Notes under the pieces: generated by a model | The model's input: the letters and a program-made list of their open reading frames with translations, nothing else | What the model was told of the DNA's origin: nothing | Database searches by the model: none | Shown here: positions 48,901-58,200 of the stretch, in pieces | Numbering within the stretch: position 1 is the first letter of the stretch | Layout of the letters: each line of letters begins with the position of its first letter | NCBI GenBank assembly: GCA_036268055.1 | Contig: DATAUW010000024.1 | Span: forward strand, 62,001-126,000 | Reading direction: 5' to 3' | Source of the DNA: Verrucomicrobiia bacterium | GTDB lineage: Bacteria > Verrucomicrobiota > Verrucomicrobiia > Limisphaerales > Pedosphaeraceae | Length of the DNA stretch: 64,000 nt | Made by a program: the position numbers and the translations under genes

Positions 48901-49688
48901 TGGACACCGGCTGGGCAACGACACCAACCGCAGCGGCCTGGCATTACATCGCGGTCACTTACGACGGCACGCGCATTCAGGGTTATATGGACGGGAATCT
49001 GGATGTGACTCGCACCATCGGCACACCCATCTCGACCGTTCAAACCGTCATGCAAGTCGGTTCGGCGATCAATGGCACGAGCATGAATGGCGGCAACGAT
49101 CCGTTTCATGGCTATATCGCCTGCGCGCGAGTGGAGAGCGGTTTGTTGACGGCGGATGATATTACTGCAAATTATGTGCTCGGACCTTTGGGTACGGCGG
49201 CGGCCATCACGCCAGCGGGGTTGGCGGCCGCGGCGGGTGATGGTCAAGTAAAACTCTCCTGGAACGCTTCTGCCAATGCTACTGGTTATTACCTTCGGCG
49301 CTCGAATGCTGCCAATGGCACTTATACTGTCATCGCAACGAATTTAAGTTCGTTGAGCTTCACCAATACCGGTTTGAGTAATGGAGCAATCTATTATTTC
49401 ACAATATCAGCCACAAACTCCGCCGGGGAAAGCAGTGTTTCAATTCCGGTTAGCGCCCAACCAGTTTCGATGATTCCACCGCAGTTGAGTGCAAGCGTTA
49501 GCACTGGCCAGATACAATTCAACTGGCCGCTGAATAACGTGGGTTGGATATTGCAAGCGCAAACCAATTTGGCTGGTTCAGGTATTACCGCGAATTGGAC
49601 GATCGTTGCCGCCTCACAGTTGACGAATCAAATAGCGATTCCGATTACGACTAATGGCAATGTCTTTTTCCGTTTAGTTTATCCGTGA
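45972..49688 (+). CDS. DUF5703-type putative glycosidase with FN3 and LamG domains
   Basis: The 1238-residue protein starts at a GTG followed by a hydrophobic signal (CIVVLVLLVSFLACC). Residues about 28-745 match the DUF5703 pattern: SMPIGNGDLTANVWVE near the start, then SCSNEIWRT, a helical region resembling an alpha/alpha-barrel hydrolase (NHYAWWDAFWNRSWIF, YLEQRFLDACQGRGKFPIHF, NGGLFT), and ENPECYCIFPYRLFGLG. Such proteins are relatives of the GH95/GH65-type toroid hydrolases; activity is unproven. A fibronectin-III-like domain (about 747-835), a LamG domain (840-1073) and another FN3-like domain (1082-1163) follow, and then a tail ending VFFRLVYP. It shares its core with the 765-residue protein at 60707. 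It is convergent with the GH3 gene. Confidence 0.83.
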   Translation: MKEQRTHCIVVLVLLVSFLACCASEAGILPADVLSELNSYNLNWTTPSANGSPGSMPIGNGDLTANVWVENNGGDLLMYIGKSDSLSEGTRILKLGRERIHFSPNPFATGQPFNQTLDFYHGEIDITAGQAGSQISLRIYADANQPLIRITASGQQNFTMSCSNEIWRTSAQGTTNGDSDSFRGVAGATPAPVESADQTVALPDRLVWYHKNTSSYFNSIFKAENLNGLSGGYSDPWTNRIFGATILATNFSVANNQLLQSGLGTNFLISIYPYTTQAANEAIWQSQMNAQIAAAASTDEGTARNNHYAWWDAFWNRSWIFISGDANATNVTRGYLEQRFLDACQGRGKFPIHFNGGLFTFDYNGQNADYRNWGPGYWNQNTRLSYWPMLASGDFEMMLPFFNIYTNMLPLQMAATQKYYGHAGAFFPETFNLFGLYYGDDWGWNSSTATTCGDTYIKYHYQGGLETLAMMLSYYDYTQDSAFATNYLVPIATQAIRFFNDHWSKVNGKLFFYPANACEMYWSCTNSADYISGLNSDIQRLLSLPANLTTPALTNEWNSCLTALPPLPMDSTGTYVKPAQTYGVTRNSENPECYCIFPYRLFGLGTSNFNVGLATFNNRTVQNYKFDWSQDVIEEPLVGLTSAAQADVINNFKDTDSACRFQAFWTSRNDYIPCEDTGGAARSGLEYMLLQCVGNQIRPLPAWPTMWSVDYKLCAPSNTTVRLILTNGVVSQLTVSPAIRTNDLVEPTPAAPSSVTAKGGFGQAGIFWTASTGTSAYNVKRATVSGGPYINIATNITGLSYINTGLSNGTNYYYVISALNLWGESTNSGEVTITPGTNAAVRFEGDLIVNLPSQNLTPGSKVWTNQTSNAKGVGNFTSVGNANLDLVNLTWNGQSVRTLFINQNGNNSVQSALVSPTEINSNNPVSVEAWIYPVDVNQTSCYLNYGDQGGSSSPMNEREFDYDTGGHGVISGNFGNLDTGWATTPTAAAWHYIAVTYDGTRIQGYMDGNLDVTRTIGTPISTVQTVMQVGSAINGTSMNGGNDPFHGYIACARVESGLLTADDITANYVLGPLGTAAAITPAGLAAAAGDGQVKLSWNASANATGYYLRRSNAANGTYTVIATNLSSLSFTNTGLSNGAIYYFTISATNSAGESSVSIPVSAQPVSMIPPQLSASVSTGQIQFNWPLNNVGWILQAQTNLAGSGITANWTIVAASQLTNQIAIPITTNGNVFFRLVYP

Positions 49689-49721
49689 GAATCTCTTGAT
49701 AGTCAGGTCACTGATAATTGA

Positions 49722-51995
49722 TCACCGGTTCGCGCCTTGGCTCAATTTGAAATGACTGGTCATTCCGCCGTTTGAACTTCCGCCGACCATCATTACGTAT
49801 TCGCCGGGTTCGACTTTCCATTCACGGCTTGCGTCCCAAATCGCTAGGTCGGATTGTTTGATATGCAATTCAACGCGGCGCGATTCGCCTGCTTGCAGAT
49901 GCACGCGGGAAAAGGCTTTCAACTCCTTCACCGGCGTGGCTACCGGCGCGACCGTGAGCCGCACATAGGCTTGCGCGACTTCATCGCCGTCACGCGTGCC
50001 GGTATTTTTTAGATCGAATGACACAATTAGGTCGTCGGTCGAACTGGACGGGGTGGTTACTTTTAAGTTGTCATACTTGAAGGTGGTGTAACTCAAGCCG
50101 TGTCCAAAAACAAATTGTGGCGCATCGTTTCCATCCACATAACCATTTCCCTTGGACGGAAAATGATTGTAGTAAACAGGCAGTTGGCCAATGCGTTTGG
50201 GGAAGGAAACGGACAAGCGACCAGCGGGATTGTTATCGCCGAATAATGTCTCAACAATAGCGCGGCCACCCAGTTCACCGGCGTACCAGGTTTCAAGAAT
50301 CGCGGGCACATGTTCGGCGGCCCAGGGAATGGTCAACGCGCGCCCATTCTGCAAAACCAATACGACGGGCACACCGGTTTTTACGACGGCTTCGAGCAAG
50401 GCTTCCTGATTTCCCGGCAATCCGATTTCGGAACGATCAAAGCCTTCGCCCGAGATTCCTTTCTTTTCGCCGAGGCCAAGGATGATGACTTCCGCCCCGC
50501 GGGCATTGGTGACTGCGGCTTCGATGTCTTCGCCGTCCGCAAAAGTCACTTGAGTTTGGGACGAAACTTTTTTCCGAAGTTCGTTTAACATGCCGTGCTC
50601 GCGGCCATCGGTGGATTCATCGGCGTAATCGCCGAGCCGCGCCCAATCGGCGTTCGGCCCGATGACCGCGATGTGTTGCAAATTGGTTTTGAGCGGGAGT
50701 AATTGATTTTGATTTTTGAGCAGGCACATGGATTGACGCGCGACTTCGAGAGAAAGGTCCAAATGTTCCGGTGAGCGGCGCACTTTGGCATCCAGGGATT
50801 CGTCAATGAACGGATGATCAAAAAGGCCGAGCAAAAGTTTCACCCGCAGAATGCGCGAGACGGCGGCATCCAATGTGGCCGCCGAAATCTGCCCGTTCTT
50901 CACGCCCTCGATGATTCCGCCTTCCCAGACATCGTGATCGAAATCGAAAAACTGCATATCCACGCCGGAATTGAGCGTGAGCCAAACAGCTTCGCGCGGC
51001 GAAGCCACGACATGATGCGTGTCATACAACCGGCGAATCGCGCCGAGGTCGGACAACACGAAGCCCTTGAAACCCCATTCGCCGCGCAAGACGGTGTTCA
51101 GCAGCCAGGGATTTCCCGTGCAAGGCACGCCATCAATATCATGATACGCGGCCATCACCGCGAGCGCGCCGCCTTCGCGAAAAACGGGCTCGAAGGATTT
51201 CAACATAATCGTGCGCACTTCACGTTCACCGGCGTGAACGGGCGAACTGTTCAAACCGCTTTCCGGCGAACCGTGCGCGGCGAAATGTTTGGGCTCGGCG
51301 ATGACGTTGTGGTCGGTGGCGAGAGAATCACCTTGCATGCCGCGCACGTAGGCGAGGCCGATTTGACCGCTCAAAAATGGATCTTCACCAAAGTCCTCCT
51401 CCACGCGGCCCCAGCGGGGATCGCGAGCGATGTCGAGCACCGGACCGAGAATCATATCCACGCCGTTCGCACGCGCTTCCGCCGCGATGGCCGCGCCAAT
51501 TTTTTCGGCAAGAGCAGGATTCCAAGTGGTGGCGAGATTCACACTGTGGGGAAAGACGGTTTCGTTTTCGCCCATGTAACCGTGCAAGCCTTCCTCGATG
51601 AACAGCGCGGGAATGTGCCAGCGATTGTGTTCGATGACCCACGCCTGCATTTGATTATAAAGCTTCGCGTGCGGATAGGCGTCGTGGATGGAACCCACGC
51701 CAAGATTGCCGAGGATTTTTTCACCGACTTGCGGGCGAAAATCGGCATCCGCTTTGGCGTGCGTGCGGTCGAATTTTTGATCAGCGTCGAGCAAACTGTC
51801 CGAGCCGGAAAACATGTCCAACTGGCGGGCTTTTTCTTCGAGACTCATGCGTCCAAGCAGGTCTTTGATACGTTCTTCCACTGGGACATCGGCGCGTTGA
51901 TACAGGAAGTTCGTGCCAGTGGTTTGAGCCGGCATAGTCAAAGCGCTGGAAATCAAAACCAACCCCGGCAAAACGAATGGGCAAAATTTCATCAT
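49722..51995 (-). CDS. GH3 beta-glucosidase/xylosidase, secreted
   Basis: The start at 51995 (or 51992, two adjacent ATGs) gives a signal peptide (MMKFCPFVLPGLVLISSALT) and 757 residues. The open frame continues to 52079, but that part covers two palindromes and is not signal-like. GH3 hallmarks: MSLEEKARQLDMF, PALFIEEGLHG, the block GPVLDIARDPRWGRVEEDFG, PKHFAAHGSPE, and the catalytic nucleophile Asp316 in VLSDLGAI (most relatives have SDW). The C-terminal alpha/beta sandwich (AVIGPNADWARLGDY..) and a fibronectin-III-like end (VKELKAFSRVHLQAGES) are complete. The substrate is likely a beta-glucoside or xyloside oligomer. Confidence 0.93.
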   Translation of the reverse strand: MMKFCPFVLPGLVLISSALTMPAQTTGTNFLYQRADVPVEERIKDLLGRMSLEEKARQLDMFSGSDSLLDADQKFDRTHAKADADFRPQVGEKILGNLGVGSIHDAYPHAKLYNQMQAWVIEHNRWHIPALFIEEGLHGYMGENETVFPHSVNLATTWNPALAEKIGAAIAAEARANGVDMILGPVLDIARDPRWGRVEEDFGEDPFLSGQIGLAYVRGMQGDSLATDHNVIAEPKHFAAHGSPESGLNSSPVHAGEREVRTIMLKSFEPVFREGGALAVMAAYHDIDGVPCTGNPWLLNTVLRGEWGFKGFVLSDLGAIRRLYDTHHVVASPREAVWLTLNSGVDMQFFDFDHDVWEGGIIEGVKNGQISAATLDAAVSRILRVKLLLGLFDHPFIDESLDAKVRRSPEHLDLSLEVARQSMCLLKNQNQLLPLKTNLQHIAVIGPNADWARLGDYADESTDGREHGMLNELRKKVSSQTQVTFADGEDIEAAVTNARGAEVIILGLGEKKGISGEGFDRSEIGLPGNQEALLEAVVKTGVPVVLVLQNGRALTIPWAAEHVPAILETWYAGELGGRAIVETLFGDNNPAGRLSVSFPKRIGQLPVYYNHFPSKGNGYVDGNDAPQFVFGHGLSYTTFKYDNLKVTTPSSSTDDLIVSFDLKNTGTRDGDEVAQAYVRLTVAPVATPVKELKAFSRVHLQAGESRRVELHIKQSDLAIWDASREWKVEPGEYVMMVGGSSNGGMTSHFKLSQGANR

Positions 51996-52048
51996 ATATT
52001 TTTGGGCATGCGTGAGAGGCACACTAACCAACTGGCGAGCCCGAGCCC

Positions 52049-52066
52049 ATCCCCGAAAGCGGGGAT
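52049..52066 (-). promoter_or_regulatory. CCCC-N6-GGGG palindrome 1 upstream of GH3
   Basis: ATCCCC-GAAAGC-GGGGAT, with inner G-C pairing giving a 7-bp stem. It lies 54 bases upstream of the GH3 start and about 150 bases before the divergent CotH gene, and shares arms and spacing with the sites at 40874 and 41022. Confidence 0.5.
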
Positions 52067-52076
52067 AAATAAAGGT

Positions 52077-52096
52077 CATCCCCTAAAATGGGGATG
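52077..52096 (-). promoter_or_regulatory. CCCC-N6-GGGG palindrome 2 upstream of GH3
   Basis: CATCCCC-TAAAAT-GGGGATG has 7-bp perfect arms and a six-base spacer. Its centre is about 29 bases from that of the first palindrome, close to three helical turns, so two dimers could bind side by side. The divergent CotH gene begins 119 bases beyond. Confidence 0.5.
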
Positions 52097-52214
52097 CCAG
52101 AAAGGCTTGCATGTGCTATGTTTGCGCTACAAATGATTCACCTTTCCGGATTTGCAACCACGCATCTTTGCGCTCGCGTGGTTTTTGCATTGAAGGCAAT
52201 GTAAAAGAAAGCCG

Positions 52215-55200
52215 ATGAAATATTCTTCAGAGATTCTTCCCCCCCAAATATTCATGCTCATTTATCGCCGACTGGCTAACTCAGTTAGTTTTTTGCTGCC
52301 AGTTGTGCTCTTGGTTGCGTGCACCGTTTTCGGTGTTGCATCGGCGCAAGCTGTGGGTACGGCGACACAGTTGGCCTGGACGACTCCGCCCGCCCACGTC
52401 ACCAACGGATTGGTTTTTGGCACAAGCCCGGTACTGAAAACGACCGATGCTTCGGGCAATCCCAGCACAGTCGGGCTGCCTGCGAATAAATTTATCCAAA
52501 TCGCGCTTTATTCGGGAAGCGGGGCATTGAGCGGCACACTGATTACCAATATCGGCACGGCGGGGGCGAATGGTGTGGCGACGTTCACCAATCTTTCCAT
52601 TTCAGTGGCGGGACCGGCGCAACTGGTAGCGTTTGACATCGGTGCGGGGAATTTGCCCACGAATATTTCCGCCGGGGCGAATTGCCAGCTTTGGCTGGAC
52701 GCGGCGGACATGACGACGATGACGGTGAACGGTTCGACGCTCTCAGTTTGGAAAGATAAAAGTGGGCATAACAATAATGCCACCGGAGGAGTTTCGCCGA
52801 TGGTGGCGACCGATAGCCTGCTCGCGCAGACTTCATCGGGCTTGAGCCAGGTGGTTCGCTTTAACGGCGCCAATACCTACCTTGGCATGAACCTGAGCAG
52901 CCTGAGAGGTTCGCCGTACACGATCATCGCGATCGAGGTGGCGACGCAAAAAAATAACGACAGCAGCTATTTCATCGGCAACACCGGCGGTGACAGCACG
53001 GACCTCACCTTGCACATCGGTTACAACTCGCCCACCGAATGGCGCTGGGGCCAATACGGGGATGACTTGAATTACGATACGAACTTCACCTTTCCCGCAA
53101 TTCGCACCTCGACGGAACGGATCACTTCGTCGCGCGCGGAAACCTTTTTCATCAATTCAGCGCAGGTCGGTTCGCGCACGGCGCAAGGTTTGTTGACCGG
53201 CACGGCGTTGGGCGAAGGCACGCTGGGGAGTGCGCTGGGCGGGGCTTATTATATGGGCGACCTGGCGGAGATCATGGTTTTCAACACGGCGTTGAGCGAT
53301 GCCGACCGGCAGACCATGGAGACGTATCTCTCGACCAAGTGGTCGAACGGCTATTCGAGCGCGGTGACGGGAAACTTCACCGTGCTCCTGACGAATGGCC
53401 TAGTGCCGCTGTCTCAAGTGGTGGGCATCTATCGGCAGCTTTGGACGAATCTGAATGCCAATATCGGATCGAGCCTTTCCGTGCTGACCAATACGTCGCT
53501 CAATCCGTTTTGGCCGAACAATCCAACGGCTGCGTTCACGAAGGTATTTACCAATTTTGAAACCGAAGTGAATACCGGCATGAATAATTATGGCGAGCGC
53601 CTCCGCACGTTCGTTATTCCGCCGACCAATGGCAATTATACTTTCTGGATTGCTAGTGACGATACATCGCAGTTGTTTCTGAGCACGGACGAAACTGCGA
53701 CGAACAAAGTGCTTATCGCGCAGAACACCGGTTACACGGATTCACGGCAATGGACCAAATATCCCAGCCAGGTTTCCACGCCGATCGCGTTGCGCGCCGG
53801 ATACCGTTATTATCTTGAGGCCATCATGCAGCAAGGTGGCGGCGGCGATAATCTCGCGGTGCGGTGGCAGTTGCCAAATGGCCAGATTGAAGAGCCGCTG
53901 AGCGCAACGAGCACGGCGGGGACGATTCTCATTCCCTGCACCGGGGTGGACACGGCGCCGGCAATTTATTCGCAGACCGGCAACGTCACCGCGCTGGAAC
54001 GGACGAGTTTCAATCTGTCGGTGTTGATGGCGAACCAATCGGCGCTGACGTATCAATGGCGCCTTGGGAACGCAAATATTGTCGGCGCGAAAGGACCGAT
54101 ATTTTCAATTACGAATGCCTCGATTGCGACCAACAACGGGCAGGTTTATACGTGCGTGATTTCCAATTCGGCGGGCGTGATCACCAACCTGCCGATCACG
54201 CTGAATATTATCCGCGATACCAATCCTCCGGTGGTCACGCTGGCGCAAAATCTTGGTTTGAATCAAATGGCGATTTCATTCTCCAAGCCCCTCGACCCGG
54301 TGAGTTCGACGCGCACGGCGAATTATGTTTTCACCAACGGTCTCGCGGTGATAGGCGCATCGCTGGATTCCACCGCGACCATCGTTACGCTCTCGACCGC
54401 AGCGATGACCTACGGGAGCAATTATTCCATCGTCATCAATAGCGTCAAAGACCTCGATGCCACGCCAAATATTATCGCTACCAATACCACGGTGAGTTTC
54501 GTGGCGGAACCGTATTCACTGATGGACATCGGCGGTTCGGGAACGCCTTCAACCACGACTTACGTGACCAATGGCGTGGATGTCACCGCCGCCGGCAGTG
54601 ACATCGGCGGAAGCACCGATCAATTCAATTTGGAGTATCAACTGCGCACGGGAAATTTCGATGTACAAACGCGCGTCGCGGGATTCACGCTGGCGGACAT
54701 CTGGGCGAAGGCGGGTTTGATGGCGCGCGAGACGCTTGCACCGGGCGCACGTTTTGCGGGGACGTTTACGACACCGAGCATCAACGGCGATTTCTTCGAG
54801 TGGCGCGATCCGCTGAATTCCACGGCCAACACGACTGGAAGTTTTCCGGCGAATTATCCGAATACCTGGCTGCGGCTGAAACGCCTGGGAAATGTTTTCA
54901 GCGGTTACGGCAGTTACGACGGGCAAACGTGGACGCAGCTTGGCAGCGTAACGATTGCGATGTCCAACCAGATTTATCTCGGCTTCTCGCTGAGCAGCCA
55001 CGGCACGAACGTGAACACGGCGCAATTCCTGAACGAATCGGATGTCGTGAACGCGGTGGTGGGCACGGTGGTGAACCCGCATGAAGGCATCGGCCCCAGC
55101 AGCCGCAAATCGCCGATTGCGTTTTCGGAAATCATGTACAAACCGGCGGCGCGCGCGGATGGCCGCAACCTTGAATTCATCGAAATCTATAATAGCAATC

Positions 55201-58200
55201 CGTATTTCCAGGACATCAGCGGTTATCAGATCACGTGCGCGGACATGAATTATACGTTCCCGCCAAACACGGTGTTGGCGGGCGGCGCGTACTTGGTTGT
55301 CGCGGCGGCGCCGGTGGACCTCACGAGCGTGTACGGGATCACAAATGTCATGGGCCCGTACCTGGGCAGTTTAAAAAAGACGGAGACGCTTGAACTGATT
55401 GATGAACACGCGGCGGTGCTTCTCACTGTCCCCTACTCCACGACTTATCCGTGGCCGACGGCGGCGGATGGAACCGGTCACTCAATCGTGCTCGCGAATG
55501 CGAGTTACGGTGAAGGCGACCCGCGCGCGTGGGACATCAGCGACATCATGGGCGGTTCGCCGGGCGCGAATGAAGCGTTTCGCCCGAGCCCGTTGCGCAA
55601 TGTGGTCATCAATGAAATTCTTCCGCATACCGAGCAGCCGGGCGTGCCACAATTCGTCGAACTTTATAATCACAGTTCCAATAGCGTGGATATTTCGGGC
55701 TGCATTTTGACGGACGATCCGGCGACGAATAAATTTGTCATTCCCGCCAGCACGATCCTGCCGCCGGCTGGTTTTGTTTCGTTCACGCAATCGCAATTTG
55801 GTTTTCCGCTCAACGGCGGGGGGGCATCGCTTTATTTCATCAAGCCGGATGGGTCGCGCATTCTCGATTCAGTGGAATACGGTGCGCAAGCCGATGGTGT
55901 TTCGTACGGACGTTGGCCGGACGGCGCGAATGATTTTTATAATTTCATAAGCCGCACGCCGGGCACGAACAACAGTTCCATTCTCATCGGCGACATCGTC
56001 ATCAACGAATTGATGTACGATCCCATCACGGAGAATGACGACGATCAATACGTTGAGCTTTACAACAAGGGAACCAACAATATCAACCTGGGTGGCTGGC
56101 AGTTTATCTCCGGCATCACTTATACGTTCCCGGCAAATACGATTTTGTCGGCGGGCGGTTATCTGACGGTCTCGCGCAACACCACAAACTTGTTTGCGAA
56201 ATATCCCAGCCTGAGCCCGGCGAATACGGTGGGCAATTTCAGTGGAAAATTGTCGCACAATGGTGAACTGATCGCGCTGGCCATGCCTCAAACGCTCAAT
56301 GGCACGACGAATATTTTGGTGATCGAAGATCAAGTCACTTATGGCACGGGCGGACGCTGGGGGCAATGGTCAGGCGGTGGTGGCAGCAGTTTGGAGTTGA
56401 TTGACCCGCGCGCGAACCATCGTCTCGCGGCGAATTGGGCGGACAGCGATGACACGGCGAAAAGTGTCTGGACAGATATTGAGACGACCGGCGTGCTCGA
56501 CGACGGTCAGAATTATGGCACGGCGATTGACTACGCGCAGATTGGCATCCTCGATTCCGGTGAATGTCTTGTTGACAATATCGAAGTGGATTTCAACGGC
56601 GCGAATTACGTGACGAATTCCGACTTTGAAACCGGCGGGACGAATGGCTGGAGTTTCCAGGGTTGCTTCACGCGTTCGAGCCTTGAAAATACCGGTTACA
56701 ACAGCGCCCACTCATTGCATTTGCGCAGCAGCGATCACGTTTGGACGGGCGATAATTCGTGCCAGGTAGCACTGAACAATCTGAGTCTGCAATCGGGTCA
56801 AACGGTGACGCTGCGTTTCAAGGCGAAGTGGTTGCACGGGTGGCCAGAGGCTTTGTTGCGTTTGCACGGCAACTGGCTTGAGGCCGCGGGCACGATGACG
56901 GTTCCACCGAATCTCGGCACGCCCGGCCAACCCAACAGCCGTTACGTCACGAACGCGGGGCCAGCGATTTATTCCGTCACGCACACGCCGACACTTCCGG
57001 CCGCAAGCCAGCCGGTCGTGGTCACCGCTTCCGTTCACGATCCTGACGGCCTGGTGGCGATGACACTTTTTTATCGTCTCGATCCCGCGACGAGTTACAC
57101 GCCGGTGGCGATGAAGGATAATGGCACAGGCGGCGACGCAGTGGCAGGCGATGGCATTTATAGCGCGACGATTCCGGGACAGAACAGTGGGCAGCTTGTG
57201 GCTTTTTATATTTCCGCGACCGATACCAAGGTTGCCTCGACGCGTTTCCCGCCATTGATTTCGGACAACGCGCCGGTGCGCGAGGGACTCATTCTGTTTG
57301 GTGACAGCGATGCGCCCGGCAGTTTCAGCACGTATCATTTGTGGATTTCCAGCACCAACGTCACGCGCTGGGCGAATCTCTCCGACCTGAGCAACGAAGA
57401 AATGGACGGCACGTTCGTTTACGGCAAACGCGTGGTTTATAATATGGCGGGACGCTTCGCGGGCAGTCCGTATCACCAGGATTTTGATACGCCGGTGGGC
57501 GGACTGTGCCATTACAAATGGAGTTTCCCTGATGATGATCAATTCCTTGGCACGACTGATTTCAACAAGATTCATCAGCCGGGAAATTTTGCCGGCGACG
57601 ATGCCTCGCTGCAACGCGAGCAACTGGCGAATTTTTTCCTGCGCGCGCTCGGCGTACCCTGGCTGAATCGCCGCTATATCGTGGTCAATGTGAATGGGAA
57701 TCGCCGCGGCACGTTGATGGAGGATGCGCAATGTCCTGGCGGCGACGTGGTGAAGGAGCATTATCCCAACGACTCGGACGGTTATCTCTACAAGATGCAG
57801 CCGTGGTTTGAATTCGCGCCGTTCCCGACCGGGTCGAGCATCGGTTTTAACAATCAATCGTGGTGCAATATCGAATCCTATTTGACGACCGGCAACGCAA
57901 AGAAAATTGCGCGCTATCGCTACATGTTCTTGAGCCGCCGCACACCGGATTCGGAAAGCAATTTCACCAACGTCTTCAATTTGATTGATGCGGCCAATTC
58001 GTCGAGTTCGCCCAATTACGTGGCGAACCTCGAAGGCCAGGCGGACATGGAAAATTGGATGCGCGTGTTTGCGGCCAATCATGCGGCGGGAAATTGGGAT
58101 TCATTCGGGTCCAGTTCGGGACAGAATTTGTACGGCTACGTCGGCACCCAGGGCACAAAATATTCGCTGCACATGTGGGACTTCAATCTGGTGTTCGGCG

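Noticed and set aside
50814-52136. 440-codon plus-strand frame
   Set aside because: Lies opposite GH3; the translated sequence is Arg/His-rich and lacks motifs.
56712-58082. 456-codon minus-strand frame
   Set aside because: Lies opposite the CotH and beta domains of the giant protein; composition is that of a shadow frame.
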